A stretch of 62,002 bases of DNA from Cryptomeria japonica (Eukaryota; Streptophyta; Pinopsida; Cupressales; Cupressaceae), in assembly GCF_030272615.1 (NCBI RefSeq), contig NW_026729349.1:30001-92002 (forward strand). The letters are read 5' to 3'. A program made the position numbers and the translations under genes. The notes under the pieces were generated by a model. The model did no database searches. It saw nothing but the letters and a program-made list of their open reading frames with translations, and was not told the origin of the DNA. This document shows, in pieces, positions 10,992-23,735 of the stretch (positions are counted from its first letter, which is position 1; each line of letters begins with the position of its first letter).

Positions 10992-13900
10992 GTCCTAAGG
11001 GGTCATAGGACACTATATGACCCGTTACGACACCATATGACCCCTTAGGACACCATATGACCCATAACAACACTATATGGTGTTCTAAGGGGTCAGATGG
11101 TGTCCTAAGGGGTCATATTGTGTCCAATGACCCCTTAGGACACCATATGACCCCTTAGAACACAATATGGTGTCATTATGGGTCCTATGGTGTCATAAGG
11201 GGTCATATGGTGTCCAATGACCCCTTACGACACAATATGTTGTTGTTATGGGTCATATGGTGTCCTAAGGGGTCATATGGTGCCCTATGACCCCTTAGGA
11301 CACAATATGGTGTCGTTATGGGTTGTATGGTGTACTAAGGGGTCATATGGTGTCCTATGACCCCTTAGGACACAATATGGTGTTGTTATGGGTTGTATGG
11401 TGTCCTATGACCCTTAGGACACCATATGACCCCTTAGGTATTGGTAGGGATCATATTGTGTCTTAACGGGTCATATGGTGTGTTATGAACCCTTAAGACA
11501 CAATATGACCCCTTAGGATACCTTATGTTGTCATTATGGGTCATATGGTGTCCTAAGGGATCATAAGACACCAAATGATCACTTAGGACACCATACGACC
11601 TATAATGACACCATATGGTATCCTAAGGGGTCATAAGGACACCATATTACCCCTTAGGACACAATGTGAACCCTAACGACACGTAAGGGGTTATACGGTG
11701 TCCTAAGGGGTCATAGGACACTATATGACCCATTAGGACACTATGACCCATAACGATACTATATGGTGTTCTAAGGGGTCATCTTGTGTCTTATGACCCC
11801 TTAGGACACAATCTAGTGTTGTTATGTGTTGCATGGTGTCCTAAGAAGTCATATGGTGTCTTATGACCCCTTACAACACAATATGGTGTCCTTATGGGTC
11901 GTATGGTGTCCTAAGGGGTCATATGGTGTCCTATGACCCCTTAGGTGTTGTTAGGGATCATATTGTGTCTTAACAGCTCAAATGGTGTGTTATGACCCCT
12001 TAAGACACAATATGACCCCTTAGGAAACTTTATGTTGTCATTATGGGTTGTATAGTGTCCTAAAGGATCATAAGACACCAAATGACCACTTAGGACACCA
12101 TATGACCCATAATGACACCATATCATGTCCTACGGGGTCATAGAACACAATATGACCGCTTAGGATACAATGTGAACCCTAACAACACCTAATGGATTAT
12201 ATGGTGTCCTTAGGGGTCATAGGACACTATATGACCCATTAGGACACCATATGAACCCTTAGGACACCATATGACCCATTACGACACTATATGGTGTTCT
12301 AAGGGGTCACATGGTGTCCAAAAGGATCATCTTGTGTCCTATGAAACCTTAGGACACCATATGACCTCTTAGGTGTCGTGAGGGATCATATTGTGTCTTA
12401 ATGGGTCATATAGTGTGTTATGACCCCTTAAGACAAAATATGACTACTTAGGACACCTTATGTTGTCATTATGGAACATATGGTGTCCTAAGGGGTCATA
12501 TGGTGTCCTAAGGGATCATAAGACACCTAATGACCGCTTAGGACACCATACAAACCATTATGACACCATATGGTGTCCTAAGGGGTCATAGGACACCATA
12601 TGGCCCCTTAGGACACAATGTGAACCCTAAAGAGACATAAGGGTTTATATGGCATCCTAAGGGGTCATAGGACACTATATGACCCGTTAGGATACCATAT
12701 GACCCCTTAGGACACCATATGACCCATAACGACACTATATGGTGTTCTAAGAGGTCACATGGTGTCCTAAGGGGTCATATGGTGTCCTATGACCCCTTCG
12801 GACATCATATGACCCTTTAGGACACAATATGGTATCATTATGGGTTGTATGGTATCCTAAGGGGTTATATGGTGTCCTATGGGGTCATAGGACACCATAT
12901 GACCCCTTAGAACCCAATATGGTGTTGTTATGGGTCGTATGGTATCCTAAGAGGTCATATGGTGTCCTATGACCCCTTAGGACACCATATGACCCCTAAG
13001 GTGTCGTTAGGGATCATATTATGTCTTAATGGGTCATACGGTGTGTTATGACCCCTTAAGACACTATATGATCCCTTAGGACACCTTATGTTGTCATCAT
13101 GGATCGTGTGGTATCCTAAAGGGTGATATGGTGTCCTAAGGGATCATAAGACACCAAATGACTACTTAGGATACCATACGACCCATAATGACACCATATG
13201 GTGTGCTAAGGGGTCATAGGACACCATAGGACCCCTTAGGACACAATGTGAACCCTAACAACACGTAAGGGGTTATATGGTGTCCTAAGGGGTCATACGA
13301 TACTATATTACCTATTAGGACACCATGTGACCCCATAGGACACCATATGACCCATAACGACACTATATGGTGTTCTAAGGGATCACATGGTGTCATAAGG
13401 GGTCATCTAGTGTCCTTTGACCCCTTAGGACACCATATGACCCCTTAGGTGTCGTTAGGGATCATATTGTGTCTTAATGATTCATATGGTGTGTTATGAC
13501 CCCTTAAGACACAATATGACCCCTTAGGACACCTTATGTTGTCATTATGGGTTGTATGGTGTCCTAAGGAGTCATATGGTATCCTAAGGGATCATAAGAC
13601 ACCTAATGACCACTTAGGACACCATACGACCCATAATGACACTATATGGTGTTCAAAGGGGTCATAGGACACTATACGACCCCTTTAGACATAATGTGAA
13701 CCCTAACGACAAGTAAGGGGTAATATGGTGTCCTAAGGGGTCATAAGATACTATATGACCCGTTAAGACACCATAAGACCCCTTAGCACACCATTATGTC
13801 CCATAACGACACTATATGGTGTTCTAAGGGGTCACATGGTGTCCTAAGTGGTCATATGGTGTCCTATGATCTCTTAGGATACCATATGACCCCTTAGGAC

Positions 13901-16900
13901 ACAATATGGTGTCATTATGTGTCATATGGTTATCTAAGGGGTCATATGGTATCCTATGGGGTCATAGGACACCATATGACCCCTTAAAACACAATATGGT
14001 GTTGTTATGGGTCATATGCTTTCCTAAGGGCTCATATGGTCTCCTATGACCCATTTGGACACCATATGACCCCTTAGGTGTCATTAGGGATCATATTATG
14101 TCTTAACAGGTCATATGGTGTGTTATGACCCCTTAGGACACCTTATTTTGTCATTATGGGTCATATGGTGTCCTAAGGGATCATATGGTGTCCTATGGGA
14201 TTATAAGACACCTAATGACTGCTTAGGACACCATACAATCCATAATGACACCATATGGTGTCCTAAGGGTTCATATAGTGTCCTAAGGGTTTATAGGACA
14301 CCATATGATCCCTTAGGACACAATGTGAACCCTAACGACACATAAGGGGTTATATGGTGTCGTAAGGGGTCATAGGACACTATATGACTTGTTAGGACAC
14401 CATATGACCCCTTAGGACACCATATGACCCATAACGATAATATATGGTTTTCTAAGGGGTCACATGGTGTCCTAAGGGGTCATCTAGTGTCCTATGACCC
14501 CTTAGGACACAATATGGGGTTTTTAAGGGTCATAGTATTGTGAGGGGTCATACTGTGTCCTATAATCCCTTAGGACACCATATAACCCCTTAGAACATAA
14601 TATGGTGTCATTATGGGTTGTATGGTGTCGTAAGGGGTCATATGGTGTCCTATTAACCCTTAGGACACCATATGACCCCTTAGTTGTCGTTAGGGATTAT
14701 ATTATGTATTAACGGGTCATATGTTGTGTTATGACCCCTTAAGACATAATATGATCCCTTTAGGACACCTTATGTTGTTATTATGGGTCATATGGTGTCC
14801 TAAGGGGTCATATGGTGTCCTATGGGATTGTAAGGCACCTAATGATCACTTAGGACACCATACGACCCTTAATGACACCATATGGTGTCCTAAGGGGTCA
14901 TATGACCCCTTAGGACACAACGTGAACCCTAATGACATGTATGGGGTTATATGGTATCCTAAGGGGTCGTATGACACTATAAGACCCGTTAGGACACCAT
15001 ATGACCCATTAGGACACCATATGACCCATAATGAATTATATGGTGTTCGAAGGGCTCACATGGTGCCCTAAGGGGTTATCATGTGTCCTATGACCCCTTA
15101 GGACACCATATGACCCCTTAGGACATAGTATGGTGTTGTTATGGGTCGTATGGTGTCCTAAGGGGTCATATGGTGTCCTATGGGGTCATAGGACACCATA
15201 TGACCCCTTAGAACACAATATGGCATCGTTGTGGGTCGTATGGTGTCCCAAGGGGTCATATGGTGTCCTATGACCCCATAGGACACCATATGACTCCTTA
15301 GATGTTGTTAGGGATCATATTGTGTCTTAATGGGTCATATGGTGTGTTATGACCCCTTAAGACACAATATGACCCCTAGGACACCTTATGTTGTCATTAT
15401 GGGTCATATGGTGTCCTAAGGGGTCCTAAGAGATCATAAGACACCTAATGACTGCTTAGGACACCATACGACCCATAATGACACCATATGGTGTCCTAAG
15501 GGGTCATAGGAGACCATATGATCCATTAGGACACAATGTGAACCCTAACGACATGTAAGGGGTTATATGGTGTCCTAAGGGGTCATAGGACACTATATGA
15601 CCCGTTAGGACACCATATGACCTGTTAGGACACCATATCACCCATAACAATACTATATGGTGTTCTAAGGGGTCACATGATGTTCTAAGGGGTCATCTGG
15701 TGTCATATGACCCCTTAGGACAAAATATGGGGTTGTTAAGGGTCATAGTGTTGTGAGGGGTCATATTGTGTCCTAGGAGCCCTTAGGACACCATATGACC
15801 CCTTAGAACACAATATGGTGTCATTATGGATCGTATAGTGTCCTAAGGGGTCATATGGTGTCATATTAGCCCTTAGGACACCATATGACCCTTTAGGTGT
15901 CATTAGGGATCATATTGTGTCTTAGCGGGTCATATGTTGGGTTATGACCCCTTAAGACACAATATGATCCCTTAGGACACCTGATGTTGTTATTATGGGT
16001 CATATGGTGTCCTAAGGGGTCATATGGTGTCCTACGGGATCATAAGGCACCTAATGACCACTTAGGACACCATATGACCCATAATGACACCATATAGTGT
16101 CCTAAGGGGTCTTATAGTATCCTAAGGGGTCATAGTTCACCATATGACCCCTTAGGACACAATGTGAACCCGAACGACACATAAGGGGTTATATAGTATC
16201 CTAAGGTGTCATAGGACACTATATGACCCGTTAGGACACCATATGTCCCCTTAGGACATCATATGACCCATAATGACAATATATGGTGGTCTAAGGGCTC
16301 ACATGGTGTTTTAAGGGGTCATATGGTGTCCTATGGGGTCATAGGACACCATATGACCCCTTAGAACACAATATGTTGTCGTTCTGAGTCATATGGTGTC
16401 CTAAGGGGTCATATGGTGTCCATTGACCCCATAGGACATCATATGACCCCTTAGGTGTCGTTAGGGATCACATTGTGTCTTAACGGGTCATATGGTGTGT
16501 TATGACCCCTTAAGACACAATATGACCCATTAGGACACCTTATGTTATCATTATGGGTCATATGGTGTGGATCATAAGACACCTAATGACCGCTTAGGAC
16601 ACCATACAACCCATAATGACACCATATAGTGTTCTAAGGGGTCATAGGACACCATATGATTCCTTAGGACACAATGTGAACCTTAATGACATGCAAGGGG
16701 TTATATGGTGTCCTAATTGGTCATAGGACACTATATGACCTGTTAGGACACCATATGACCCTTTAGGACACCATATGACCCATAACAATACTATATGGTG
16801 TCCTAAGGGGTCACATGGTGTCCTAAGGGGTCATCCGGTGTCCTATGACCCCTTAGGACACAATATGGGGTTGTTAAGCGTCATAGTGTTGTGTGGGGTC

Positions 16901-18169
16901 ATATTGTGTCCTATGACCCCTTAGGACACCATATGACCCCTTAGAACACAATATGGTGTCATTATGGGTTGTATGGTGTTCTAAGGGGTCATATGGTGTC
17001 CTATGAACCCTCAGGACACCATATGACCCCTTAGGTGTTGTTAGGGATCATATTGTGTGTTAATGGGTCATATGTTGTGTTATGACCTGTTAAGACACAA
17101 TATGATCCCTTAGGACACCTGATGTTGTCATTATGGGTCATATGGTGTCCTAAGGGGTCATATGGTGTCCTATGGGATCATAAAACACCTAATGACCACC
17201 TAGGACACCATATGACCCATAACGACACCATATAGTGTCCTAAGGGGTCTTAAGTGTCCTAAGGGGTCATAGTTCACCATATGACCCCTTTGGACACAAT
17301 GTGAACCCAAACAACACATAAGGGGTTATATGGTATCCTAAGGTGTCATAGGACACTATATGACCCATTAGGACACCATATGTCCCCTTAGGACATCATA
17401 TGACCCATAATGACACTATATGGTGTTCTAAGGGCTCACATGGTGTCGTAAGGGGTCATATAGTATCCTATGGGGTCATAGGACACCATATGACCCCTTA
17501 GAACACAATATGTTGTTGTTATGGGTTATATGGTGTCCTAAGGGCTCATATAGTGTCCATTGACCCCATAGGACATTATATGACCCCTTAGGTGTCGTTA
17601 GGGATCTTATTGTGTCTTAATGAGTCATATGGTGTGTTATGACCCCTTAAGACACAATATGACCTATTAGGACACCTTATGTTATCATTATGGGTCATAT
17701 GGTGTCCTAAGGGATCATAAGATGCCTAATGATTGCTTAGGACACCATATGACCCATAATGACACCATATAGTGTTCTAAGGGGTCATAGGACACTATAT
17801 GACCCATTAGGACACCATATGACCCTTTAGGACACCATATGACCCATAACAATACTATATGGTGTTCTAAGGGGTCACATGGTGTCCTAAGGGGTCATCT
17901 GGTGTCCTATGACCCCTCAAGACACAATATCTAGTTGTTAAGTGTCATAGTGTTGTGTGGGGTCATATTGTGTCCTATGACCCCTTAGGACACCATATGA
18001 CCACTTAGAACACAATATGGTGTCATTATGGGTCGTATGGTGTCCTAAGGGGTCATATGGTGTCCTATGAATCCTTAGGACACCATATGACCCCTTAGGT
18101 GTTGTTACAGATCATATTGTGTCTTAACGGGTCATATAGTGTGTTATGACCCCTTAAGACACAATATGA
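10992..18169. repeat. Palindromic satellite array, main block
   Basis: The block is built almost entirely from a ~20-bp word, ATATGACCCCTTAGGACACC, and its reverse complement GGTGTCCTAAGGGGTCATAT, in alternating order, so neighbours can pair with each other. A marker phrase (TGTGAACCCTAACGACAC) recurs near 11665, 12171, 12619, 13247, 13695, 14324, 14921, 15537, 16163, 16675 and 17300. This gives a higher-order period that alternates among about 450, 510 and 600-630 bp. The reading frames translate this repeat (e.g. DPLGHH, WCPKGSYGVL) and are not genes. The array abuts the 5' end of the transposase pseudogene; 10861-10991 shows no repeat or gene. Confidence 0.95.
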
Positions 18170-19139
18170 GGGTAAGTGCAGCAAGATGGTGAACAAAAAG
18201 GGGGGTATAAGTGGCCACTTTTTTTTCTTCTTCTGAAAAATAGGTAAACCTAAACTTCAAAGAGATATTCGAAGGTCACACACTCAAAACTAGGAGTGGA
18301 GAAAAGAATAAGAATTGTAGTACTCTGAATCTAGTTTCTAAACTACTAAAGTTTTTAAAAATTGGATAAGATTTAGAGGACCAAACCTCTCTCGTACGAA
18401 AAAATGTTCCTGATTTTTTTTGAAAAACATAACATAGTTGTTTTCATGCACTGCACAAAATATATAATTAGATTTAGTATTTTGCGAAACCATTTGGTAG
18501 GATGATAAGTAAGATTTATATCTAGAAGTTGTGTATTTTTTTGTAATTTTTCGTTGAGTAGTTTTTTTAATGATTTTTTGAAGTGACTGCATCTTGAAAA
18601 TTTGGTACCTATTCGTGCGTTGGACATAACTTGCATCAAAATAATCGAAAATGAAAACTTTTTTTTTTAATTGTATAAAATCTAGTTTATAACAATAATA
18701 TGTAGTTTATTTTTAATTTGGTCAAGTATATCAAAAGTTATTAAAAAAATGGTAGACGTATGTCTGTGAGGACTGTCAAGGCACTAGTAAAGAAAATTAA
18801 AGTTTACTATGCTAATGTTGTCTAAAAATAGAAAAATTTATATGGTCAGAAAGATGAGAAGATGTGTGAGATTATGGTGGTAATTTTAGAGATACCCACT
18901 TGATCATTTCTAAACCTGATGATGATGAAGTCATGATATCATGTTGGAAGATGAAAAAATGTGTAAAGGGATAGAAATGGAGGGAAAATGGGCTTGCAAG
19001 TCTTAGAGTCATTATCTAGCCTTCTTACCAAGCCAAAACCCACACAGGTTTTGATGTGCAAGATAACCCGCTCAGGTTTTTAAAAACAAAAAAGTACCAT
19101 TCATAGTTCTACATAACCCATATGGATTATGTAGAACTA

Positions 19140-19312
19140 AAACCATCATTTTGAATTTCCCAAAACCCATACGAGTTATGAAAAACATCATTTTGAGTTT
19201 CACAAAACCTATATGGATTATGAAAAACCATTATTTTTATTTTCACAAAACCATTACGGGTTATGAAAAACATCATTTTGAGTTTCACAAAACTCGTACA
19301 GGTTATGAAGAC
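19140..19312. repeat. ~42-bp tandem repeat built on an AACCCRTACGGGTTATG palindrome
   Basis: Four imperfect copies of 'CACAAAACCCATACGGGTT' followed by 'ATGAAAAACATCATTTTGAG' lie head to tail. Each carries an inverted repeat AACCC/GGGTT around TACG-like centres. Related palindromes occur just before (19106-19132, ACATAACCCATATGGATTATG) and on the far side of the pyrimidine block (21238-21258, ACATAACCCGTATGGGTTATG). They therefore bracket that block inside the TIR element. Confidence 0.75.
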
Positions 19313-19539
19313 ATCAAAATGTATACTTGTAAACTTAGCATATACTACACATATGTATAGACATATATATATATGTTTAGTTTATGGTTGGAGGCAGATC
19401 TAGAGGGTATGATATACATAGAGAGATATATAGATATATATGTATAGTGTTTGTGGATGACATGGCATGGCTCGCTGCTCTTCTCTCGTCTTCTTCCCCA
19501 TCACCGTCTCTGGCTAGGGGTGGGGAGCCCGATTGTGCC

Positions 19540-20172
19540 GGGGTGGGTTCTATCTCATCTCTCTCCCCTCACACTTCTCTCTCTGCCAAGTCTCTCACCC
19601 TCTTCTCATTCTCGTTCTCTCTCTACCTCATCTCTCTCACCCTCTCCTCTCTCTCTCTCTCATTCTCTCTCCCTCTCCCTCTCTTTATCCTATTCTCCCC
19701 ATCTCCACCCTCTCTCTCTCTTCCTCTCCCTCTCCCTCTCTCCCAATCTCCTCTCTCTCCCCCCCTCTCCCTCCCTCCCCCTCTCCTTATCATATTCTCT
19801 CCCTCTCTTCTTATTCCCTATTCTCTATCTTACCCCCTCTCCCTCTACTCTCTCTCTAACTGCCTTTTTCACCCCCTCTCCTTATCCTATTCTCTCCCTC
19901 TCTTCCTATCCCCTTCTCTCTCTCTCAATCCTATTCCCACCCTCTCTCCCTTCTCTTTCTTTCCCTATCTCTCACTCTCTTCCTATCCCCTTCTCTCTCC
20001 ATCTCTAACACTCTCTCCCTCCCCCTCTCCTTATTCTATTCTATCCCTCTCTTCCTACCCCCTACTCTCTCTCTCTCTCTCTCTCCCTTCTCTTTCTTTC
20101 CCTATCTATCTCCCTCTTTTCCCATCCCCTTCTCTCTTTGTCCCTTACTCTCTCTCTCCCCCTCTCCTTATC

Positions 20173-20210
<38 letters not shown>

Positions 20211-20341
20211 TCCTATTCTTGCCCTCTCTCCCTTCTCTTTCTTTCCCTATCTCTCTCTCTCTTCCTATCCCCTTCTCTCTTTGTCTCTAACTCTCTCCCT
20301 CCCCATCTCCTTATCCTATTCTATCCCTATCTTCCTACCCC

Positions 20342-20386
<45 letters not shown>

Positions 20387-20420
20387 ATCCTCTTCTCTCC
20401 CTCTCTTCCTATCCCACTCC

Positions 20421-20455
<35 letters not shown>

Positions 20456-21225
20456 TCTCTCCCTACCCCTCTCCTTATACTATTTTATCCCTATTTTCCT
20501 ACCCCTACTCTCTCTCTCTCTCTCTCTCCCTCTCTCCCTCTCTTAATCCTATTATCATCCTCTCTCCCTTCTCTTTCTTTCCCTATCTCTCTCCCTTTCT
20601 TCCTATCCCCTTCTCTCTTTGTCTCCCTCTCTCTCCCTCCCCCCCTCTCTCTCTCTCCCTTCTCTTTCTTTCCATCTCTCTCTCTCTCTATCTCTCTCTC
20701 CCCCTCTCTTCCTATCCCCTTCTCTCTTTGTCTCTAACTCTCTCTCCCTCCCCCTCTCCTTATCCTATTCTCTCTCTCTCTTCCTACTCTCTCTCTCTCT
20801 TAATCCTATTCTAACCTCTCTCCCTTCTCTTTATTTCCCTATCTCTCCCTCTCTTTGTCTCTAACTCTCTCTCCCTCCCCCCCTCTCTCTCTCTCTTTGT
20901 TTCTCTATCTCTCTCTATCTCTCTCTCTCCCTCTCTTAATCCTATTCTCAACCTCTCTCCCTTCTCTTTCTTTCCCTATCTCTCTCCCTCTCTTCCTATC
21001 CCCTTCTCTCTTTGTCTCTAACTCTCTCTCCCTCTCCCTCTCCTTATCCTATTCTCTCTCTCTCTCTCTCTCCTCTCTCTCTAACTCCCTCCCCCTCTCC
21101 TTATCGTATTCTCTCTCTCTCTCTCTCTTTATCCTATTCTCACCCTCTCTCCCTTCTCTTTCTTTCCCTATCTCTCTCCCTCTCTTCCTATCCCCTTCTC
21201 TCTCTCTCTCTCTCCCCACTTCTTT
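19540..21225. repeat. 1.65-kb polypyrimidine (CT-rich) tract
   Basis: The plus strand is almost purely C and T, with only occasional A and G, for about 1.65 kb. It is not a plain (CT)n run. A composite phrase (CTCTTCCTATCCCCTTCTCT, then TTGTCTCTAACTCTCTC, then CCTCTCCTTATCCTATTCT) recurs at intervals of roughly 150-350 bp, with pure CT runs between. Long Ser/Leu/Pro reading frames cross it in all three frames purely because the composition excludes stops; they are not genes. Such tracts can adopt triplex structures. Confidence 0.9.
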
Positions 21226-21517
21226 GGTTTCTAGTTATACATAACCCGTATGGGTTATGTAGAACTAAGGCCAAAACTTCAAGTTTTACATAACCACTAC
21301 GGGTTTTGAGGAACTTGTTTTTTAATTATTAAATATAATGTTCCTCAAAATCCATACGGGTTTTGAGAACTTTTTTTTTTTATTATTTCTGGCTAGGCTT
21401 GATGTTGCCAAGCCTAGTACGTTTTTGAATTTCATAGAACACGCACGAATTATGAGAAATTTCAATTTTTTTTTGCATGTGGCTACTTTTCTATTCACCA
21501 TCTTGGTGCACTTACCC

Positions 21518-22315
21518 ATGACCCCTTAAGACACATTATGTTGTCATTATGGGTCATTTGGTGTCCTATGGGATCATAAGACACCTAATGATTGCTTGGG
21601 ACAACATACAACCCATAATTAAACCATATGGTGTCCTAAGGGGTCATAGGGCACCATATGACCCCTTAGGACACAATGTAAACCCTAACAACACGTAAGG
21701 GATTATATGGTATCCTAAGGGGTCATAAGACACTATATGACCTGTTAGGACACCATATGATCCCTTAGGATACCATATGACCCATAACAACACTATATGG
21801 TGTTCTAAGGGGTCACATGTTGTCCTAAGGGGTCATTTGGTGTCCTATGACCCCTTATGACACCATATGACCCCTTAGGACACAATCTGGTGTTGTTATG
21901 GGTTGTATAATGTCTTAAGGGATCATATGGTGTCCTATGACCCCTTTGGACACCATATGACCCCTTAGGACACAATATGGTGTTGCTATGGGTTGTATGG
22001 TGTCCTATGGCGTCATAGGATACTATATGACCCCTTAGGTGTCATTATGGATCATATTGTGTCTTAATGGGTCATATGGTGTGTTATGACCCCTCAAGAC
22101 ATCATATGACCCCTTAGGACACCTTATGCTATCATTATGGATCGTATGGTGTCCTAAGGGGTCATATGGTGTCTGAAGGGATCATCAAACACCATATGAC
22201 TATACTGACACCATATGGTGTACTAGGGGGTCATATGTTGTCCTAAGGGGTCATAGGACACCATAAAAACCATACTAACACCATATGGTGTACTAAGGGT
22301 GTCATATGGTGTCCT
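21518..22315. repeat. Palindromic satellite array, middle block
   Basis: Same satellite as 10992-18169, resuming after the TIR element with the same words and one marker phrase (near 21677). It ends at GTCCT (22311-22315), the target duplication of the copia element. Confidence 0.95.
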
Positions 22316-23620
22316 TGTTGGAAATGTGCCTATAATTCACTTGACCTTCACTTATATTGATCGGGTTAACTCTTGCTGATGAAACAGTGTGAAGGAAATT
22401 GGTGAGTTCTATCGGTATGACTCTTGCCGATGTATCCTCCTCCATCGAAGCTTAGAGAAGAAGTTTTAATGTTATCCCGATGACCCAAAGAAGTCAACTT
22501 CGGTCATCAAGATAACTTCAGTTTTCGGGAAGACTGCATCAGAGTTGTGTTGATGACCCGATGGAGCTATCTTAGGTGGTTCGGGTTGTCATCGGCTATC
22601 AAAGGTACCGGTCTAGAGTTAAGTCAATACCCGATGAGGTCGCCTTCAACAATCGAGTTGATATCGGCAATCGGGTCGATGTGATGAAGACTATGCCAAA
22701 GTCCCAATGAGTCCGCTCTACTTTGTCTTAGAGTGTTTCGCTTATCGCGATAGTAGTTTTGGGCATGTGTTGATAACCCGATGAGACCACCTTAGGTTAT
22801 TAGGATAACAATGCATATCGGGGTAACATTTCATCTGTCTAGTCGATGACCAGATGGAGTCACCTTCGGTGATCGGGTATCATTGGGAGGTCAGGTCTAC
22901 CGGTTGAAGGCTATCTTGATGGTCCGTTGGAGCCGACTAGTTTTGGAGTTGCTTTGGTGGAGTCGTCTACCAGTTCATCAGGAGATTAGAGTAACATGTT
23001 TGTGGTTTGTCTAATGGTCGATGGAGCGGAGACCAACTGCAGGTGTGAGATCGAACCGAGATACAAAAAAAAGGTGAACTCTCAACAATAAGGATGTGAC
23101 TGTCGGTGTATATGAAAATAAACCAACCTAACTCCTTGATGCATGTGGGATAATTGGTTTTCCATGAATGTAGACTGACGCAGGAAGATGGTTAGACTTC
23201 AAGCCGTTGATATAGTTGCTTAGATGATCAGTCAACCAGTTTGGTATTTGAAGCCCAATGTGAACCGAATATATGGTTACGAGTTACGATAGCTATTGAG
23301 CGCCCTATAACTATTGTGTGATCTGAGTGTTGTATGTTAATCTGTAATGATTGTATGACAGAGTGAAGGAAGTCTGCAAACTGGGCTTTATTGTATTTTT
23401 GACATACTGTTAGTAAAGTCGTTATTTGTTGGTGGTGGGCTTTTTTTCTCCCGAAAGGGTTTTCCCATGTTAACTTTGTGTGTTCTATCTCTGTGTTGTT
23501 TAATTGTGTATACTCATGCTTGTGTCGTATTCTATAAAAGTTGAAATTTGTAAATACTATTATGTTTTCCCCTGCAAACTGACATTAGGAAAGCAAATTT
23601 CCGCACTTGCTTTCCTTACA
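22316..23620 (+). repeat. 5' LTR of the copia element
   Basis: 1,305 bp, TGTTGG...CTTACA. The first half is rich in CGATGA, CCGATGG and ATCGGG words that can pair with each other, e.g. GTCACCTTCGGTGATC near 22860. A 'TTTTCCCATGTTAACTTTGTG' stretch near the 3' end (23460-23482) is typical of the U5 side of plant copia LTRs. Confidence 0.9.
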
Positions 23621-23622
23621 AG

Positions 23623-23634
23623 TGGTGTCAAAGC
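23623..23634 (+). other. Primer-binding site of the copia element
   Basis: TGGTGTCAAAGC lies two bases after the LTR. It differs at two positions from TGGTATCAGAGC, the usual initiator-Met-tRNA site, consistent with an old copy. Confidence 0.8.
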
Positions 23635-23735
23635 TTGGCCCATTTTGTTATCCTTGTTGGGTAGGGTTGGTTTTTTGTGTCAGTTCTATTTTCAGTGGGA
23701 GTCTTGAAAAGTGTCTATTTGTTCTACAGGTTAAG

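Larger units (their letters stand above)
18170..21517. mobile_element. TIR element of unknown superfamily inserted in the satellite
   Basis: The satellite is interrupted by 3,348 bp with 24-bp terminal inverted repeats that differ at one position (GGGTAAGTGCA[G/C]CAAGATGG..., 18170-18193 and 21494-21517). The satellite word ATGA flanks both ends (18166-18169 and 21518-21521), a possible 4-bp target duplication, though the repetitive target makes this uncertain. No transposase is visible, so the element looks non-autonomous. In order it holds A/T-rich sequence, a tandem of short palindromes (19140-19312), a polypyrimidine block (19540-21225) and another palindrome zone (21235-21370). A diverged, truncated relative lies at 49828-51104 in the opposite orientation. 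The terminal sequence does not match CACTA, hAT, Mariner or Harbinger ends that I know. Confidence 0.75.

Noticed and set aside
14115-15071. Open frames in the satellite (DPLGHL, WCPKGSYGVL repeats)
   Set aside because: They translate the 20-bp repeat words and drift between frames; no start context or domain.
10992-18169. CRISPR-like array of short palindromic repeats
   Set aside because: No unique spacers of constant length, repeats occur in both orientations, and the genome is plant nuclear.
19384-20814. 476-codon open frame across the CT-rich tract
   Set aside because: It is Ser/Leu/Pro only and open in all three frames because the composition lacks stop codons; it is simple-sequence DNA.
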